Shown in pieces: positions 8,655 through 15,810 of a stretch of DNA of 64,000 bases. Under the pieces are notes generated by a model that saw only the letters and a program-made list of their open reading frames with translations, was not told the DNA's origin and did no database searches. Position numbers and translations under genes: made by a program. The stretch covers positions 34,550 to 98,549 of the forward strand of contig NZ_JARXXP010000023.1 in NCBI RefSeq assembly GCF_029893965.1. Reading direction: 5' to 3'. This DNA comes from Paenibacillus sp. PastM-3 (lineage in GTDB: Bacteria > Bacillota > Bacilli > Paenibacillales > Paenibacillaceae). Numbering within the stretch: position 1 is the stretch's first letter; each line of letters begins with the position of its first letter.

Positions 8655-9521
8655 TTATTGTCCGGAAGCCTGCAGCTTCTGAATGGCCGCTTCTTCATCT
8701 TCGATGATCCCGAATTCCATCAGCAGCTCCTCCAGCTCTTCCATAGAGATCGGGGTAGGGATGGTCAGCATTTTGTTGTTGAGGATTTTCTCGGCCAGAA
8801 TCTCATATTCCTTGGCCTGCTTGTGCTCCGGATTGTACTGGGCAACAGTCATCCGGCGCAGCTCGGCGTGCTGAACGACATTGTCACGCGGCACAAAGTG
8901 AATCATCTGCGTATTCAGGCGGCGGGCCAGCTCTGTAATCAGCTCATCCTCACGGTCGGTGTTCCGGCTGTTGCAGATCAGGCCGCCCAGTCTGACACCG
9001 CCGCTGGTAGCATATTTCAGAATCCCGCGGGCGATGTTATTGGCTGCGTACATCGCCATCATTTCGCCGGAACAGACGATGTAGATTTCCTGCGCCTTGT
9101 TCTCACGGATCGGCATTGCGAAGCCCCCGCACACAACGTCCCCGAGTACGTCATAGGATACAAAGTCCAGATCGGTATAAGCGCCTTCCTGCTCCAGGAA
9201 GTTGATAGCAGTGATGATCCCGCGTCCTGCACAGCCTACACCCGGTTCAGGACCGCCGCATTCCACGTTGATGATGTCGCCGAAGCCGGTCTGCAGTACA
9301 TCATCCAGTTCCAGATCCTCCACGGAGCCGAGCTCAGCGGCCAGATGAAGCACGGTCTGCTGCGCTTTGGTGTTCAGAATCAGGCGGGTGGAGTCTGCCT
9401 TAGGGTCACAGCCGACAATCATAATGCGCTGTCCGAACTTTGTAGCTAACTGAGCCAGGGTGTTTTGTGAAGTTGTCGATTTACCGATACCGCCTTTACC
9501 GTAGAAAGCTATTTGTCTCAT
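8655..9521 (-). CDS. nifH: Nitrogenase iron protein NifH
   Basis: Dinitrogenase reductase, the ATP-dependent electron donor to NifDK, also needed in FeMo-co synthesis. The P-loop is GKGGIGKST (residues 9-17). The ligands of the single bridging [4Fe-4S] cluster are C97 (GVGCAGRG) and C131 (VVCGGFAMP), and R100 is the arginine that is ADP-ribosylated in some diazotrophs. The length of 288 residues is typical. It follows nifB by six bases and precedes the hairpin and nifD. Confidence 0.98.
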   Translation of the reverse strand: MRQIAFYGKGGIGKSTTSQNTLAQLATKFGQRIMIVGCDPKADSTRLILNTKAQQTVLHLAAELGSVEDLELDDVLQTGFGDIINVECGGPEPGVGCAGRGIITAINFLEQEGAYTDLDFVSYDVLGDVVCGGFAMPIRENKAQEIYIVCSGEMMAMYAANNIARGILKYATSGGVRLGGLICNSRNTDREDELITELARRLNTQMIHFVPRDNVVQHAELRRMTVAQYNPEHKQAKEYEILAEKILNNKMLTIPTPISMEELEELLMEFGIIEDEEAAIQKLQASGQ

Positions 9522-9527
9522 TTTTCA

Positions 9528-10901
9528 TCATCCCTTCGAAATATTCATATTTTCAAAATAGGAGCTGTACTTGACGCTTTCGAGAATCATGTCCTGTATG
9601 CCGCCCTTACGGACCAGCGGCAGTACACCGGCTTTGTTCAGGCTGGCCCGCGGGCCGTCTCCGATTCCGGAGCAGAGAAGAATGCGGCAGTCACTTAAAA
9701 TAGAGATAATTTCCTGCAGCGTAGCGGCTTTGTCGCCGTTACAATCCGCCTTACCGTGGCAATACGCCTGAATCTTGCGGACACCGACCAGCTTGACTTC
9801 AGCCCCGTCGGTATCATACACGAGGAATTCCGTTGCATGGCCGAAATGCTGGTTGACCTTGTCGCCGCCTCTGGTGGCTACGGCAACTCTTGTTTTCTGT
9901 GAATCCTCCCATCGCCCTCTGGCTCTGGCCTGCTTCGCGGTGACCCGCTCGCGGATTTTGGCGTCGAGGTCACTCTGGAACTGTGTCCGGGCCTCCTGAT
10001 CAATGACCGGATCAGCCTCCATCGCCTCCAGCGGAAAGTCCTGGTTGCGGTCCTGGCCGAGCAGCCCGATAGCATCAGCCCGGCATTGCCGGCAGTGACG
10101 CATGACCTTCATTCCTTCACGCCCCAGCAGCTCCTGCAGATTGTGCAGTTCCTTCGGACGGGGTGCCTTGCGGCCGTCCGCTTCGTACTGGCTTCCCGGA
10201 GCGATAATCAGCGGCGTTACATTGTGCAGCGTGGCCCCGAGCTCTTTTACTCTTTTGGACACGTCCGGCAGATGGTGATCGTTGACCCCCGGAATCATAA
10301 TCGAATTGACTTTAACGAGAATCCCCAGCTTCGCCAGCATTTCAAGCCCAGCCAGCTGGCGGCTGATCAGCAGCTCCGCCGCTGCCCTTCCTTCGTACCG
10401 GATCCCTTCATCAAATACCCAGGGATAAATGTGCCGGCCGACATCCGGGTCAATGGCGTTGATCGTGATGGTGACATGGCGGATGCCGAGCTCAAGGATT
10501 TCATCCACATGCCGGTAAAGCGTAAGGCCGTTAGTGCTAAGGCAGAGACTGACATCAGGGACATGCTGTTTCACCCTTGCAAAGGTGTCGAACGTCTGCT
10601 CCGGATTTGCCAGCGGATCGCCCGGTCCGGCTATGCCGACTACAGAGAGCTGCATCAGCTGGGCGGCAACCCCCTTCACCTTGCGTTCCGCCTGTTCCGG
10701 CGTCAGCACTTCACTGACCACGCCCGGCCTGCTCTCATTGACACAGTCGAACTTGCGGTTGCAGTAGTTGCACTGGATGTTGCAGGCGGGCGCAACCGGG
10801 ATGTGCATTCTGGCATAGAACCGGTGAGCTTCCTCGCTGTAGCAAGGGTGGCGGCTGATCTCCTCCTCTGCTTCATTTGATATACACGACGGCTGCATCA
10901 T
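9528..10901 (-). CDS. nifB: FeMo-cofactor biosynthesis radical SAM protein NifB
   Basis: NifB fuses two [4Fe-4S] clusters and inserts carbide to form NifB-co. The radical SAM cysteines are C40, C44 and C47 (CNIQCNYCNRKFDC), and the NifB-specific ESRPG segment follows. Residues from about 340 form a NifX-like C-terminal domain (GGDKVNQHFGHATEF). Length is 457 residues. The first of two adjacent ATG codons at 10901 is chosen because AGGAGGTGGGAA precedes it. It is the first gene of the operon and lies directly downstream of the 63-bp leader repeats. Confidence 0.97.
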   Translation of the reverse strand: MMQPSCISNEAEEEISRHPCYSEEAHRFYARMHIPVAPACNIQCNYCNRKFDCVNESRPGVVSEVLTPEQAERKVKGVAAQLMQLSVVGIAGPGDPLANPEQTFDTFARVKQHVPDVSLCLSTNGLTLYRHVDEILELGIRHVTITINAIDPDVGRHIYPWVFDEGIRYEGRAAAELLISRQLAGLEMLAKLGILVKVNSIMIPGVNDHHLPDVSKRVKELGATLHNVTPLIIAPGSQYEADGRKAPRPKELHNLQELLGREGMKVMRHCRQCRADAIGLLGQDRNQDFPLEAMEADPVIDQEARTQFQSDLDAKIRERVTAKQARARGRWEDSQKTRVAVATRGGDKVNQHFGHATEFLVYDTDGAEVKLVGVRKIQAYCHGKADCNGDKAATLQEIISILSDCRILLCSGIGDGPRASLNKAGVLPLVRKGGIQDMILESVKYSSYFENMNISKG

Positions 10902-10917
10902 TTCCCACCTCCTAAAA

Positions 10918-11169
10918 GTTTTACTAGCGTTACTCCTGTGATTCAGCTTCGGTAAAACTTACTTCGGAAGCATACGCTTAGTTTTACTAGCGTTACTTCT
11001 GTGAATCAGCTTCGGTAAAACTCACTTCGGAAGCATTCGCTTCGTTTTACTAGCGTTACTCCTGTGATTCAGCTTCGGTAAAACTTACTTCGGAAGCATA
11101 CGCTTAGTTTTACTAGCGTTACTCCTGTGATTCAGCTTCGGTAAAACTTACTTCGGAAGTATACGCTTA
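10918..11169 (-). repeat. Four tandem 63-bp leader repeats upstream of nifB
   Basis: Units start at 10918, 10981, 11044 and 11107, each exactly 63 bp, with a few bases of a fifth from 11170. Each unit begins GTTTTACTAGCG on the plus strand and has GTAAAAC about 34 bases on, followed by CTTCGGAAGC and ending CGCTTA. GTTTTAC and GTAAAAC form an inverted repeat, so each unit can fold. Units 1 and 3 are identical by eye, unit 4 differs at one base and unit 2 at a handful. The array lies between the nif promoter and the nifB ribosome binding site, so it is transcribed as leader. A single related unit lies at the same place before the gene at 15811-18186. Confidence 0.95.
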
Positions 11170-11246
11170 GTTTTACGAAGCTCAACTTCCTCGTGTTACC
11201 TCCATGACAGACTGTACGGCAGTGGCAGAAGCGGTGGTAAGCTATG

Positions 11247-11263
11247 TGTTATTTTACCTGACA
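11247..11263. promoter_or_regulatory. GlnR/TnrA-like site downstream of nif -10
   Basis: TGTTATTTTACCTGACA matches the GlnR/TnrA consensus TGTNA-N7-TNACA at every fixed base. It lies about 33 bases downstream of the predicted -10 element, so binding here would block transcription. In Paenibacillus polymyxa a downstream GlnR site of this kind represses nif under excess nitrogen; that the same holds here is inference from layout. Confidence 0.75.
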
Positions 11264-11295
11264 CAATCCTTCGCTTGGCCGCTTGAATTACTCTC

Positions 11296-11324
11296 ATCAT
11301 ATTTTTTCAACCCCCTACCGTCAA
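11296..11324 (-). promoter_or_regulatory. nif operon promoter (sigma-A type)
   Basis: Reading the minus strand, TTGACG (complement of 11319-11324) is followed after exactly 17 bases by TATGAT (complement of 11296-11301). Five of six bases fit the consensus in each hexamer. This predicts a start near 11289 and a leader of about 390 bases before nifB, which includes the 63-bp repeats. No sigma-54 GG-N10-GC element is seen, in line with Gram-positive nif control. Confidence 0.8.
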
Positions 11325-11383
11325 TTACATACAAGCTCAAAAAGCCCTTATTTTCCTTATGTTTGCAGTATCGACAAAAGACA

Positions 11384-11400
11384 TGTTAGATTTACTGACT
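11384..11400. promoter_or_regulatory. GlnR-like site upstream of nif -35
   Basis: TGTTAGATTTACTGACT matches TGTNA-N7-TNACA with one mismatch at the last base. It lies about 60 bases upstream of the -35 element. In Paenibacillus an upstream GlnR site activates nif under nitrogen limitation while a downstream one represses; the pair here reproduces that arrangement. Confidence 0.6.
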
Positions 11401-11548
11401 CATACTTATCATGTTTCCGTTTCCATTCTCTCTATTTTTGCAGTTGATATTTGTTCTCAGGACCATTGACAATCTTCCGGAGCTCATATATGATACCTTT
11501 AGGTTAATCACATGACTAAAACGAACGTCCTAAATTTCATATATCCCG

Positions 11549-11744
11549 TAAAGGGGAGTAGCTGCGTAAACAGAAACATCCTGCCGGTTTCACCGAGAAA
11601 TCGTGCCCGTTTCTGTGGATAATATAAGACGGGTTCAGCCTTAACGCTGAACTGCTTATATTTCAGATAAAGTCGTCAATACGAGAATATGCGGATATTC
11701 TCCGGCTTTATCGGCAATGAACTATTGCTGGCGAGACCTTTACC
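11549..11744 (+). ncRNA. yybP-ykoY riboswitch (manganese-sensing)
   Basis: The segment opens with AAAGGGGAGTAGCTG and closes with GCGAGACCTTTACC, the conserved ends of yybP-ykoY aptamers, with paired stems between (for example CAGAAAC with GTTTCTG, and GTTCAGC with GCTGAAC). The family binds Mn2+ and usually controls TerC, YkoY or MntP-type exporters. The next gene is a TerC-family protein, as expected. I recognise it from the conserved ends and context; the internal helices were not modelled. Confidence 0.85.
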
Positions 11745-11798
11745 AATCAGGTTAGACCTTTATTCCAAAGGCTGATCTGTTTGGTAAAGGTCTTTTTT
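11734..11798 (+). terminator. Riboswitch expression-platform terminator
   Basis: GACCTTTACCAA pairs with TTGGTAAAGGTC at 11781-11792, followed by TTTTTTAT. The 5' arm overlaps the 3' end of the aptamer, so metal binding can sequester it and prevent termination. A second AGACCTTTA copy lies in the loop near 11755 and could pair alternatively. Mn2+ binding would therefore turn on the downstream gene. Confidence 0.85.
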
Positions 11799-11879
11799 AT
11801 ATATATTTTTTGATCAAAATCAGGTAATGTGGGTATTCTTTTCAAGAGATATTTACATCCGAATGAGGGGGAAACAGCA

Positions 11880-12707
11880 ATGGATTGGGGATTAGTATTA
11901 GAGTACGGCTGGGTGTTGCTCGTTCTGGTTGCACTGGAAGGGCTGCTGGCCGCAGATAACGCACTGGTATTGGCAATTATGGTTAAACACCTTCCTGATG
12001 AGGAACGTAAAAAGGCATTGTTCTACGGTTTGGCAGGGGCATTTGTGTTCCGGTTCGCTTCACTTTTTGTCATCTCGTATCTGGTGGACATCTGGCAAGT
12101 ACAAGCTATCGGGGCCATTTACCTGCTATTCATAGCAGCGAATCATATCTTCCGAAAGCTTCTCATCAAAAAGCCGGTCACCGATGAGGCCGTGGAAAGC
12201 GGAAGCCCGAAAGCTGTCGACAAAAAGAAAGCCGGCTTCTGGTTAACTGTACTGAAGGTTGAAGTGGCGGACATCGCATTTGCTGTTGACTCCATTCTGG
12301 CTGCAGTAGCCCTGGCGGTTGCCCTTCCGCCAAGCGGCATCCGCCAAATCGGCGGTCTCGACGGCGGTCAGTTCCTCGTTATCTTTGCCGGCGGATTTAT
12401 CGGCCTAATTATTATGCGGTTTGCGGCATCCTTCTTCGTTAAGCTGCTGCATACCCGTCCGGGTCTGGAAATCGCCGCTTTCTTCATCGTAGGCTGGGTA
12501 GGGGTTAAGCTTGCAGTCATCACACTGGCTCACCCTTCCCTGGGTGTTCTGTCCGAAGACTTCGCCCACAGCACCTGGTGGAAAACAACCTTCTATATTG
12601 TTCTGATCATCATTGCCGCTACCGGCTGGTTCTTGAGCAGCAAGGTTGAAGAAGTAAAAACCGACGAGAATCCGATTAAGGAAGTCGACAAGCAGCTCGG
12701 TAAATAA
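11880..12707 (+). CDS. TerC/YkoY-family integral membrane protein, probable Mn2+ exporter
   Basis: A 275-residue polytopic membrane protein with the TerC family signatures EGLLAADNALVLA in the first membrane segment and VEVADIAFAVDSILA in the middle; the acidic residues within these segments are thought to bind metal. Relatives (YkoY, YceF, Alx) export manganese, also to metallate secreted proteins. The start ATG at 11880 follows GAGGGGGAAACAGCA; an upstream in-frame ATG lacks a ribosome site. The Mn2+ riboswitch upstream strongly supports a manganese role. Confidence 0.9.
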   Translation: MDWGLVLEYGWVLLVLVALEGLLAADNALVLAIMVKHLPDEERKKALFYGLAGAFVFRFASLFVISYLVDIWQVQAIGAIYLLFIAANHIFRKLLIKKPVTDEAVESGSPKAVDKKKAGFWLTVLKVEVADIAFAVDSILAAVALAVALPPSGIRQIGGLDGGQFLVIFAGGFIGLIIMRFAASFFVKLLHTRPGLEIAAFFIVGWVGVKLAVITLAHPSLGVLSEDFAHSTWWKTTFYIVLIIIAATGWFLSSKVEEVKTDENPIKEVDKQLGK

Positions 12708-12727
12708 AGCATCCCCTCATTAAAACA

Positions 12728-12775
12728 ATAACCCGGAAGCTACACCTCCTAAGGTGCAGTTTCCGGGTTATTTGC
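12728..12775 (+). terminator. Terminator after the TerC gene
   Basis: AATAACCCGGAA and TTCCGGGTTATT form a long stem around CACC/GGTG, 20 bases after the stop, followed by TTTGCTTT. The stem is nearly symmetric and may also act on the other strand. Confidence 0.85.
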
Positions 12776-13040
12776 TTTAGCGCTTCAATGGGCCGTCCTT
12801 GACAGGAACTCCGAAATCCGGCGTACCGTCTTCCTTATTTTTTATGTACGAGTGAAATATAACGTAAAAATGTATACCATTTGTTGTCCGCGTGCCACAG
12901 GCTCACCTAACCTTTTCACACAAATTCGAACGTTGCACTATTTACCTCGGATCCTTTGAAAATATAAGCTGTTGTTAGAGCAAGAACGGAGGCGCTGGCG
13001 GAACGGCGGCCCGTAATTCAAGAGGCAGGAGATGATAAAC
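12776..13040. other. Intergenic region before the GH127 gene
   Basis: No gene is seen. AT-rich stretches near 12835-12880 and 12905-12970 could hold a promoter, but no hexamer pair with proper spacing stands out. The last bases carry the ribosome binding site AGGCAGGAG. Confidence 0.4.
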
Positions 13041-15635
13041 ATGACCACTCACAATACCGCTTCGCATACACAAGGCCGGTCCAAGCTGCTCGGCTTCCAA
13101 ATGGACCAGATTGCAGTAACCGATCCCTATTTCGTCAATGCCTTCTCCAAAGAAGTACTGTATCTCAAAAGCTATGACCTTGACCGCCTGGTCGCCGGCT
13201 TCCGCGAAAACCGCGGACTGCCTGCCAAGAGTGAAAAATATCCCGGCTGGGAAAGCACCGAAATCCGCGGCCATACCCTGGGCCATTATCTGAGCGCGCT
13301 GTCTCAGGCCTATGAAACCACCCGCAGCGCACACCTGCTCCAGCGGCTGGAGTATCTGATGGAAGAGCTTGCTTCCTGCCAGTTTGACAGCGGATACCTT
13401 TCAGCTTTTCCCGAACAATTGTTTGATAATGTCGAGAACAGGCAGCCCGCCTGGGTACCCTGGTACACCATGCACAAGATCATTGCAGGGCTGACTGCGG
13501 CATACCGTGCTACCGGCAGCAATACGGCTTACACTCTGGTTACCCGGCTTGGAAGCTGGGTGTATCGGCGCAGCACAGGCTGGTCAGCAGAAATTCAGGA
13601 GCGTGTATTGTCCGTGGAGTACGGGGGGATGAACGACTGTCTCTACGAGCTGTACAAAATTTCCGGTGACGAGCACCATCTGCAGGCTGCCCATATGTTC
13701 GACGAGCTGAGCCTGTTCACTCCGGTGCATGAAGGCCGGGATATCCTGAAGGGTAAGCACGCCAATACCACAATCCCGAAATTCCTCGGGGCGCTGAACC
13801 GGTACCGGGTGCTGGGCGAAAGCGAGAGGTTCTATCTGGAGGCTGCGCAGCAATTCTGGGATATGGTGGTTCTCCATCACAGCTATGTAACGGGCGGCAA
13901 CAGCGAATGGGAGCATTTTGGCGATCCGGATATGCTGGACGCAGAGCGCTCGAACTTCACGGCCGAGACGTGCAACACCTACAATATGCTGAAGCTGAGC
14001 CGGGAATTATACAAGATTACCGGTGATGCGAAATATATGGATTTCTATGAAAATACCTTTATCAACGCGATCCTTTCATCGCAGAATCCGCATACCGGGA
14101 TGACGATGTATTTTCAGCCGATGGCCACGGGCTACTTCAAGGTGTACAGCTCGCCGTTTGATCATTTCTGGTGCTGCACCGGAACGGGGATGGAGAGCTT
14201 CACCAAGCTGAACGACAGCTTGTATTTCCATGGCAGCGGCGGCATCCATGTGAACCAGTACGTAAGCTCGACTGTACTTGCCGGGGAATACGGAATTGAG
14301 CTGACCCAAACGGCTAATTTCCCCTATGAGGACACTGCCGAATTCAGGATTCGTACGCTAAAAGAGGCCGGCCAGCCTGTTGCCCTGCATCTTCGCCTGC
14401 CCCACTGGCTGGCAGGCGAGGCGGAGCTGACGCTTAACGGGCAGAAGCAGGCCATTGATCTGTCCGGCCGCTACGCCGTGCTGGAGCGGGCCTGGTCAGA
14501 CGGGGATATCCTCCGTCTCCGGCTGCCGATGAAGGCGTCCTACCGTACACTGCCGGATGCCCCGAATGTCGTGGCTTTCCGCTACGGCCCGGTGGTCCTG
14601 AGTGCCGCACTCGGCACAGAAGATCTGGCCGAATCCGCTACCGGTGTGGCTGTCAGCGTACCGACCCGCAACATGCTGGTCAAGGATTTCATTACACCTG
14701 CAGGCCAGAGTGCGGAGCGCTGGCTGGAGGATTTTGATCAGCATTTTGTTCAACAGGAAGGGGAGCTGGCCTTCGTACTCCGGGGTACGGACGAAGACGG
14801 CCGGCTGGTGTTCACCCCTCATTATAAGCAGCATGATGAACGCTACGGCATCTACTGGAAGCTGGTAGAGGCTGACTCCGCCGAGCTTCAGGAGCATATC
14901 CTTCAGGGCAAGCAGCGCCTGCGCGTACAGGAAGCAACAATCGACAGCCTTCCGGTCGGCAATGACCAGTATGAGCTGGAGCATCAGATCAAAGGCGAGA
15001 ACACCACTGTCGCCACGTGGGACGGATATAACATCAGACAGGCGGAGAATAACGGCTGGTTCAGCTATCAGATCAGGGTTCTGCCGCAGCGGGACAACTA
15101 TCTGTCCGTCACTTATTTCTCGGGCAATAACGGCAAGGCCATTGATATTTATGCAGATGGCCAGCTGCTGGCCAGCGATACGCTGATGACGGATAACCCC
15201 CGTTCCTTCTATACAAAGAGCTACCTGATTTCTGCGGAGGCTGTTCAGGATCGCACAGGGCTGGAAATCAAATTCGTCATCCCCGGCGGCATGAACGGAA
15301 TCTTCGACCTGCTGCGGATGATGACCGGCTTTGATCAACGGGCAGAGCTGGACAGCCTGAGCTTTGATGCCGGAACTCTGGACCATCCGTTCACAGCAGA
15401 CCGGAGCCGTTACATCCTGAGCGTGCCATCCGGAACACAGTCTGTAGTGCTTCGCGCCGGACTGTCACATAAGAATGGCCTGCTCTACTGCAGCGGTATC
15501 CTGATTGATGATACACAGCCAAGAACCGTCTCCCTGCAGGGGGACAGCACCGTGCTGACACTTACTGTTAAGGCTGAAGACCATGTCGCTGCGAAGGATT
15601 ACAGCATAACTATTATCAAGAGCCCGGCGCTTTAG
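13041..15635 (+). CDS. GH127/GH146-type beta-L-arabinofuranosidase
   Basis: An 864-residue protein of the former DUF1680 family, which releases L-arabinofuranose from plant glycans. It has no signal peptide, so it acts in the cytoplasm on imported oligosaccharides. The zinc-site pattern of the family is visible: E309 and C311 (AETCNTYNMLKLSREL) with C378 and C379 (DHFWCCTGTGMESF), corresponding to Glu338, Cys340, Cys417 and Cys418 of the Bifidobacterium enzyme, in which the first of the paired cysteines is the nucleophile. A Glu at 289 or 291 fits the acid/base. After the catalytic and beta-sandwich domains, residues from about 770 form an extra Ig-like or cadherin-like domain. Start ATG at 13041 is preferred over 13032 because AGGAG lies nine bases upstream of it. 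Confidence 0.9.
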   Translation: MTTHNTASHTQGRSKLLGFQMDQIAVTDPYFVNAFSKEVLYLKSYDLDRLVAGFRENRGLPAKSEKYPGWESTEIRGHTLGHYLSALSQAYETTRSAHLLQRLEYLMEELASCQFDSGYLSAFPEQLFDNVENRQPAWVPWYTMHKIIAGLTAAYRATGSNTAYTLVTRLGSWVYRRSTGWSAEIQERVLSVEYGGMNDCLYELYKISGDEHHLQAAHMFDELSLFTPVHEGRDILKGKHANTTIPKFLGALNRYRVLGESERFYLEAAQQFWDMVVLHHSYVTGGNSEWEHFGDPDMLDAERSNFTAETCNTYNMLKLSRELYKITGDAKYMDFYENTFINAILSSQNPHTGMTMYFQPMATGYFKVYSSPFDHFWCCTGTGMESFTKLNDSLYFHGSGGIHVNQYVSSTVLAGEYGIELTQTANFPYEDTAEFRIRTLKEAGQPVALHLRLPHWLAGEAELTLNGQKQAIDLSGRYAVLERAWSDGDILRLRLPMKASYRTLPDAPNVVAFRYGPVVLSAALGTEDLAESATGVAVSVPTRNMLVKDFITPAGQSAERWLEDFDQHFVQQEGELAFVLRGTDEDGRLVFTPHYKQHDERYGIYWKLVEADSAELQEHILQGKQRLRVQEATIDSLPVGNDQYELEHQIKGENTTVATWDGYNIRQAENNGWFSYQIRVLPQRDNYLSVTYFSGNNGKAIDIYADGQLLASDTLMTDNPRSFYTKSYLISAEAVQDRTGLEIKFVIPGGMNGIFDLLRMMTGFDQRAELDSLSFDAGTLDHPFTADRSRYILSVPSGTQSVVLRAGLSHKNGLLYCSGILIDDTQPRTVSLQGDSTVLTLTVKAEDHVAAKDYSITIIKSPAL

Positions 15636-15674
15636 CAGAGTCTAACCTGGAACTTCAAAAATCCGCTTCCCCTA

Positions 15675-15722
15675 AAAAAGACCGTTCTATGCGCTGCTTA
15701 TCCTGCGCTCAGAACGGTTTTT
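15675..15722 (+). terminator. Terminator after the GH127 gene
   Basis: AAAAAGACCGTTCT and AGAACGGTTTTTGG form a stem with a run of T; located 40 bases after the stop codon. It can also work for the opposite strand. Confidence 0.8.
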
Positions 15723-15737
15723 GGTTGCTGAAATAAA

Positions 15738-15775
15738 CAAACCGGCAGCTTCTCCTGAAGAAAAGTGCCGGTTTG
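15738..15775 (-). terminator. Terminator of the YcdB/SLH gene
   Basis: ACAAACCGGCA pairs with TGCCGGTTTGT across an 18-base loop, 36 bases beyond the stop of the minus-strand gene; the stem continues into TTTGTTTATTTC on the minus strand. Confidence 0.7.
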
Positions 15776-15810
15776 TATTCAGCCGCCGGGGCAGGCCCCC
15801 CGGCTATGGC

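Noticed and set aside
7468..9449. Long plus-strand frames opposite nifD and nifH (381 and 279 residues)
   Set aside because: High-GC antisense frames to strongly conserved nif genes; no motif and no plausible start.
10918..11169. CRISPR array
   Set aside because: The four units are contiguous 63-bp repeats without unique spacers, and no cas genes are present.
11204..11389. 61-residue plus-strand frame in the nif promoter region
   Set aside because: It covers the nif promoter and GlnR-type sites and has no ribosome site.
14496..15386. 296-residue minus-strand frame within the GH127 gene
   Set aside because: Antisense shadow of a well-supported gene.
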